Positions 1 through 6,000 of a DNA stretch of 6,580 nt are shown here, one piece after another. The position numbers and the translations under genes are program-made. The notes under the pieces are model-generated. The model was not told the DNA's origin. It saw only the letters and a list, made by a program, of their open reading frames with translations, and ran no database searches. The stretch is from Candidatus Woesebacteria bacterium (GTDB lineage: Bacteria > Patescibacteriota > Microgenomatia > UBA8517 > UBA10165). Location of the stretch: contig NZCP01000006.1 in the NCBI GenBank assembly GCA_002686465.1, positions 1 through 6,580 of the forward strand. Direction: 5' to 3'. Each line of letters begins with the position of its first letter. Position 1 is the first letter of the stretch.

Positions 1-1
1 T

Positions 2-3000
2 GATGAAAATACTGCTCTTGTTACTGTTGAGGTTTCTAATCAAGTAGGAGTTCCTCTAAGAGCTGCTGATGTTGAAGTAAACGGTCTTGATAGCGTTCTG
101 AAACTAAAAACTGATCAAAACGGAAAAGTTTCTTTTAATTCACCGATAGGAAAGGAAATTGAAATAACTGTTTCAAAAAAAGATTATGATGATAAGAAAA
201 GAACGGTTACTACAAAGAAAGGATTATCTGTAATAATGAAACTTAACAAGCCTTTGTTTGAATCCACGGAAATAACAATAACTTTTACCGGAGCAGATAA
301 CAAGAAAATCATTAACAAAGAAATTATTGTTAATCTTAAATGCTCTAATAATGTTGCTTTTGAACAGGATGAATATAATATTAATAATGGAGAATTAACA
401 GTTGAGCCGCCTCAGGGATGTGGACTCATAAATGTTATTGCAAATGCTGATGGCTTCAGTACTAAAGAAGCTACTATACTTGGAAAATATGAGACAATAA
501 AGCTGGAAGGCATAAGAACTCCAAGTGGAAGCGCTGAAATTACCGCAATTGACAGTCAATCAGGTCAATTTTTGGACGGCATTACAGTAAAACTTGCAGA
601 TAATCTTGGGATTATTATAGAGCAAGGATTCACCTATTTTGGCGAGATTAAGTTCAATGATGTTGAGACCGGCACTTATACTGTTATCTTGGATGACCCT
701 GATCTTGAGTATGGGACTGAAAGCATAACAATAGAGGTTACTCAAAACACGAGAACTAAAAGAGACATAAGGCTTACTAAGGAAATACAAATGGTTCTTG
801 TGGTTGAGACAAAAGAAAAACAAAACAACAGTAAAATCAGCAATGCGAAAGTACAATTGTTCAATTCACAAGATGTGATTATCGGAGAAAAGCAGACTGA
901 AAACGGCAAAGCAAGGTTTGCGCTGACCGAAAGGGGAAACTATTCTTTTATTGCTTCGAAAGAAAATTATCTTCCGGGAGAAATAGTTTCTTTCAACACG
1001 GATGATTATACAAAAGGTTCAGAGAATACGATTGAAACAAAACTTGAAAAATGCACACCTACAAACTGCGGTTCGCTTATAATAAGAGTTGTGGATGAAG
1101 ATGAACTGCCTGTTGAGAATGCAAAAGTAATGATACTAAACAATGATGGTTTTATACAAACAAGTTACGGGTTTAAGTTTACCGATTATAATGGTGTTTC
1201 ACAACCTTTCACTAATCTTGATCCGGAAAAATCCTACAAAGTATTGGTGCAGAAGTATCCTGCGGAAAGCACATCCGGAGACATTCAAATTAATCCTTTG
1301 GAAGAGAATCTTTTGGAAGTAATTCTGGAAATTGGTTCTGGAACAATAAGCATTTCAGCAGAAGATTCTTTGGGAGATCCGATTGACTTTGCAGAGGCTG
1401 AAATTTTTACGGATTACGGGAAAAGTTTAGGTTTGATTTCGCTTGACTCTGACGGTTTTGGGTCATTATCTGATGTAAAAGCAGACAAAAAAGTTTATGC
1501 TGTTGTGAGAAAAGAAGGTTATACCTCATACATTACTATTGCACAACAGGTTGTGAAAGATAAGTTGATATTTTTCCGCGCAATACTTGAAACAGAACTC
1601 ATCGGAAACAAACCTACAATAGAACTTCTTGGAATTGAGAATGATGGAGGAATTTATGTTAATCAGCTTGCAGGAGGAAAAAAATACAAAGCACAGTTTC
1701 TTGTTACTGTTCCAACTGAACTGGATGAAGCCGGAGTATTTATGAGGGCTGGTGAAAAGGAAAGTGTTGAAAAGGACAAAATAAGCATTACCAGAATTAA
1801 TGCTGCTATTGCAAGCTTTACAAAAGGCAGTACTTATAACCCGCCTGATGGTTATCCGACTCTGACAAATGAAAAGGCAAAATGGGTTTCGATTGTCTGG
1901 GATGAACCTGAAACAGGAAAGTATGAGATTGAAATAGAGTTCCAGACTGAAAATGGAATAACTCCTGGGACTTTTTTGCCTTTATATTACAGGTCATGGG
2001 GTCTTGATGGTTCAAGGTACTTGAGGGATCCTGTGGATAATCAGCTTGGCACGGCAGAAGAAACAAATGAAAAAACAGCACTGTATGCTGAATCTTATGA
2101 AAAACCATTGTTTGAGGGAATTGATGAACTTTGTTATGAAGATTTTTGCTTTGGCCACAGGTTATTAGATGAGGAAACCGGGGTTTACATAAGCGAGCCT
2201 TACACAATAAAGACCTTTTCACAGGACAGCCTTGAGTTTAGTATTACCAACAATAGCGACATCGTCCATGATAATGCTACTTTGCGAATCAGGAACACGA
2301 ATGATGGTTCAGCAACAAGTGAGGATATTACAATAAACTCTTTTTCGTTCAGCAATGCTGATTCGGATGAATTTTATTCTGACCAGACAACTCAGGAAAT
2401 AGATCAGCTTGCTTTGGGGGATTTCAGGTTCAATAAAACAGTTACCGGAGTACTCAATATAGAACCGAAAACAAACGCTGGTTCTTCTCTGGAATTCACA
2501 ATTATTTCTGATCAGGTTGAGGTAATGAACAAGAATATTTACTTCAATGCTTTCAGCGAAAATGATGTTGAAATAACAATAGAACCAGAAATTCTTCCAG
2601 CTTATGTTACAAACCTTCTCAGGATTAAGGTTACTTATGCAGGGGGAGAAAAAGAAGGATTTGGTATTGATGAAGCTCAAATTGTGATCAAGAAAATTGC
2701 TCCTGATTTAAGCGAGGTAACAATAATCGGGACAACTAATGCTGAGGGATTTGCAGAAATCGAGATTCCTGCCTCTTCTCCAAGAACAATACTTCTCATA
2801 AGGGCTGAAAAATCTGGTTTGAGTCCTAAAGTGGTCGAAGTTAGAATCGGCTCTGGAATAGCAGAGTTTTCACCTGAAAAAATAATGCATTCACTAACCA
2901 AGAATACAAAAAAAGAAGAAGTTACTTTACTGGAAATCGAAAACCTTATAGGTCAGGTAATTTTTATCAAAAAAATAGGAACAACGGGTTCATTCTTCGG

Positions 3001-6000
3001 GCTTTTGAATGAGGAAAGAATGGATAATTTCCTTAATAGTTTTACAGGAACAACACTTTCGGCACAACAAGCAGGCGCAATAGAATTTATGTCTGTGTTG
3101 GGAAGTGAAGCCAGCTTTTTGCAGGATCCGCAGACACTTGATGGAACGATTTTCATTGAATTCAGTTCAATAGAAAATGAAGCGGCTTCATGGATACATG
3201 AAATTCCGTTTACAACAAAAATTAATTTAGGGGAGCTTCCGGAAAATGATTCCTGCATTGTTGTTTCAATAAGCAGTTGGGAGGAATCAACCATAACAGG
3301 GCAAGCAGATATTGAATTTGAGGTCACAAATAACTGTGTGAATGCTGATGGAGGATTATTAGAAATTGACAGGCTTGTATCAACAATAGACTGGCAGGGA
3401 ACTGATGGTATAATAGGAAATGTAGAGCTGACTTTATTGAATCCTGCCACCGGAGAATCTATAAGCGAAGTATTACAGCCTGCATTGTGGAACAAGTTAC
3501 TTTCAAAAGTAGAATCCGGAGTAACTTATCTTGGAAGGCTTAGCTTTGTTTCAAAACCGAATACTTTGGGTAAAAAAGCACAATTCACAGTTAAGATTGA
3601 TGGCCAGATACAAACTAATTCCGGGTGGCAGTTTATTGGAGCCAGTGATTCAATCAGCTCAGAAATACTGATAGTTCATCTGAATGAATGTATTCAGTCA
3701 AATTATGGTTTTGGAGGAGAACAAATACTTGAAATGGGTCAAAGTAATGCAGAAACATTTACTATTGATTCAAGTTCATGCGGAAACTTGCCTATTGATG
3801 TAAGATTGTGTTATGAAGATTCCGGATGTAAAGGAGGTTCAATAGAGGGGGGTATTAATGTTAATCCTCTTAACTTTAATTTAAGATCTGGAAATTCTAC
3901 TAAAGAAATTACAGTTACAAGAGAAAGTATTCCAGGTATTTATGGTGTTACTGTTGAGGTTCGGCCTGAGGGCGGTTCATGGAGAAAAATCGGAGAAGTG
4001 CTTGTAACACTTGACCCAATGGGAGCTAACACTGCTTACAATAATCCTTACAATACCGGAGGCGGTTATACACAAAGCCTGTTCAGTGGTGCTGGAAGCT
4101 ACTCTCAGAACGGAGAACCGTTTTCATTAACAAGATATGATTTTGATTTAATAGGAAATGGAACCAAAGATACAACAACTTTAACAAACAGGTTTTTGAG
4201 TGAACAGGTTCCGGTTAATGCAAGCGCTTGTGATTGGAAAACAGCACAGGAAGCAGAGGAAGAAAGTCCTTTTAATATTGCAAATGCAGGTATGGGTGCA
4301 GCAGCAGGAGGCCTTTTAGGTGCAAAGCCAGCATTAGCCGCAGCTCAAACTGCTACAAGGGAAGCGGGAAAACAAGCAGGAGAAGCTATTGATCAGGGAG
4401 TTGATCAATCCAAAGAAGTTCTGGATAAAGGACAAGAGGCAGTAGATAAGATAGATCAGTTGGAAACAACAAGGGACACAATGAATGCCGAAAAAGAAAC
4501 CACTGATAATTTATTAACTGCAGTTGATAGTGCAGTAAGCGGAACAGTAATATCAGAAGCAACAGCTGTTCAGGCAGCATGCACAGGACCTGGAGCTGTT
4601 TGTGCAGCAGCAGGAACAACCGGAACAGTTGAGTCTGCAAGAACAGCATTAGACAAATCTAAAGATAGTGCATTTGATCAAATAAACGATATTTCAGAAA
4701 CGGTTAGTCGTGCAAACGATCTCGGGGACAGTTCACTTGATTTATCCAATCAGGCAGATACTGGTTTAGGAGAGTCAGCAACAACCGCAATGCCTCCAGA
4801 CACTTCAGGAATACCAACAGCCTGTTCTGATGCCCAACCTGGTTTTTCTGATGCAAAAGGCACAGCACAGGATTCCCTAAGAGATTCAACAAAGCTTGCA
4901 AGTGAATTGAATGAAGCACAAGAGGTTGCACAAAAAGCAGCTAAAAAAGCAGTGGAAGAATTATCAACTGATCTGGCAACAACTGAAACTGGAGTAAAAG
5001 CGGTGCAGACAGCGATTACAGCCTGTACTGTGGTGCCTATTATTACTCCAGTTGGGTGTATAAACTGTGACATAGTAGCGAACTGTAATATTGCTAAAGC
5101 ACAGGCGATTCCTGCAATAGAAGCAGTTGTAAGTGGTGAGATTGCAAATGCAGCAAATCAGATTTCAGAACTTGGAGATTCGGTTAGTGGAGTTGGAAAT
5201 GCTGCAGAAACAGCAGGAAAGGCTTCTGATACATTGATTGACAATCAGGATACATTGATTGATAATATTGGTTCCATCCAGTCTCAGTGCAGTGAATTTA
5301 CTCAAGTTGCCAATGAAACAGGACAGGCAGCTGATTTAAGTTGGGGTCGTTTTGGAGGAGTAATGGGAACTTATATGGGGCTTGGTTTTTTAGGAGGCGG
5401 ATTAATTGGAAACTTGTTCAGCCCTGGAGATGATGATGATCCTTGTGACCAACGTGAAACACAAAATCTTCAGGATTGGGTTATTAATTTAGCACCCGGA
5501 ATTAATCCTCAATTCAGTGGCATGGGAGAAAATGTTTTACGAAGCATTCTGAGTGGAGGGGATTTACTGAGTGGTTTTAGCGGGGCATTCTCATTAGGTG
5601 CTAATCTTGGAGATGCCTTACCAATATCTACAGACAATTCCGGTTTGAAAGTTGAATGGAATACTGATGATGCAAGATCCTTGGGTCAGTTTGATCAGCA
5701 AACTGTAGGAGTAATATTTGAAAATACTGGTTTGGAAGAAGAACAAAAATATGTTTACTCAACAGTTAATTTCAGAGCAACAAAACATATTCATGCCAAA
5801 CCAACAATTATTCTAAGAGGACTAGCATTCTTTGGGCAATTTAATGTTCCTGATCTTATGGTTCAGCCGGTTAACCAAAAATTCCACTTAAGGTTCCAGA
5901 CCGGAGAAGAACAAAGACAACTGATTAATACTGAATTTGATGCAGAATCCTGCTCTGTTGGAAACAGGGTTGGTTACACAGGCCCTGATATGAAACCAAG

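Larger units (their letters stand above)
4340..5341 (+). other. Ala/Asp/Gln-rich predicted coiled-coil region (residues 1447-1780)
   Basis: About 330 residues rich in Ala, Glu, Gln, Asp and Lys, almost free of Trp, Tyr and Pro, with heptad-like spacing. Examples are 1461-1500, 1541-1580, 1618-1672 and 1705-1770. The coil is broken by two hydrophobic Gly/Pro/Cys patches (1527-1540 and 1675-1697) and by a short Pro-bearing loop (1597-1614). This suggests several antiparallel helices joined by tips rather than one long rod. The composition recalls chemoreceptor or phage tape-measure helices, but no specific family signature is visible. GCA codons dominate its Ala residues, which gives the DNA a local GCA-rich texture. 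Confidence 0.75.

Noticed and set aside
236..238. ATG as a possible gene start
   Set aside because: The frame is open and encodes a canonical beta module with a T-D-x-N-G turn before this ATG, and no Shine-Dalgarno-like sequence stands out upstream.
1818..2222. Minus-strand open frame of 134 codons
   Set aside because: Antisense shadow of residues 606-740. Its His/Leu/Gln/Pro-rich translation reflects complements of common + strand codons and shows no domain.
2953..3495. Minus-strand open frame of 180 codons
   Set aside because: It lies wholly antisense to the continuous + frame, its translation is Ser/Ile/Pro-rich with no recognisable motif, and the + frame has clear domain structure across the same bases.
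4386..5073. Overlapping minus-strand frames with Leu-rich, membrane-like translations
   Set aside because: The Leu and Gln runs come from reading the reverse complement of GCA-, ACA- and CAG-rich codons in the coiled-coil region. They are composition artefacts, not membrane proteins.
5024..5092. Zinc finger or iron-sulfur site in the C-x2-C patch
   Set aside because: The spacing (C-x10-C-x2-C-x5-C) in a hydrophobic, proline-bearing stretch fits no standard metal-site pattern I know. Disulfides in an exported protein are simpler.
4340..5341. Chemoreceptor signalling domain or phage tape-measure protein
   Set aside because: Only the composition is similar. The conserved chemoreceptor hairpin-tip motif is not present, and the flanking beta modules are not phage tail neighbours.
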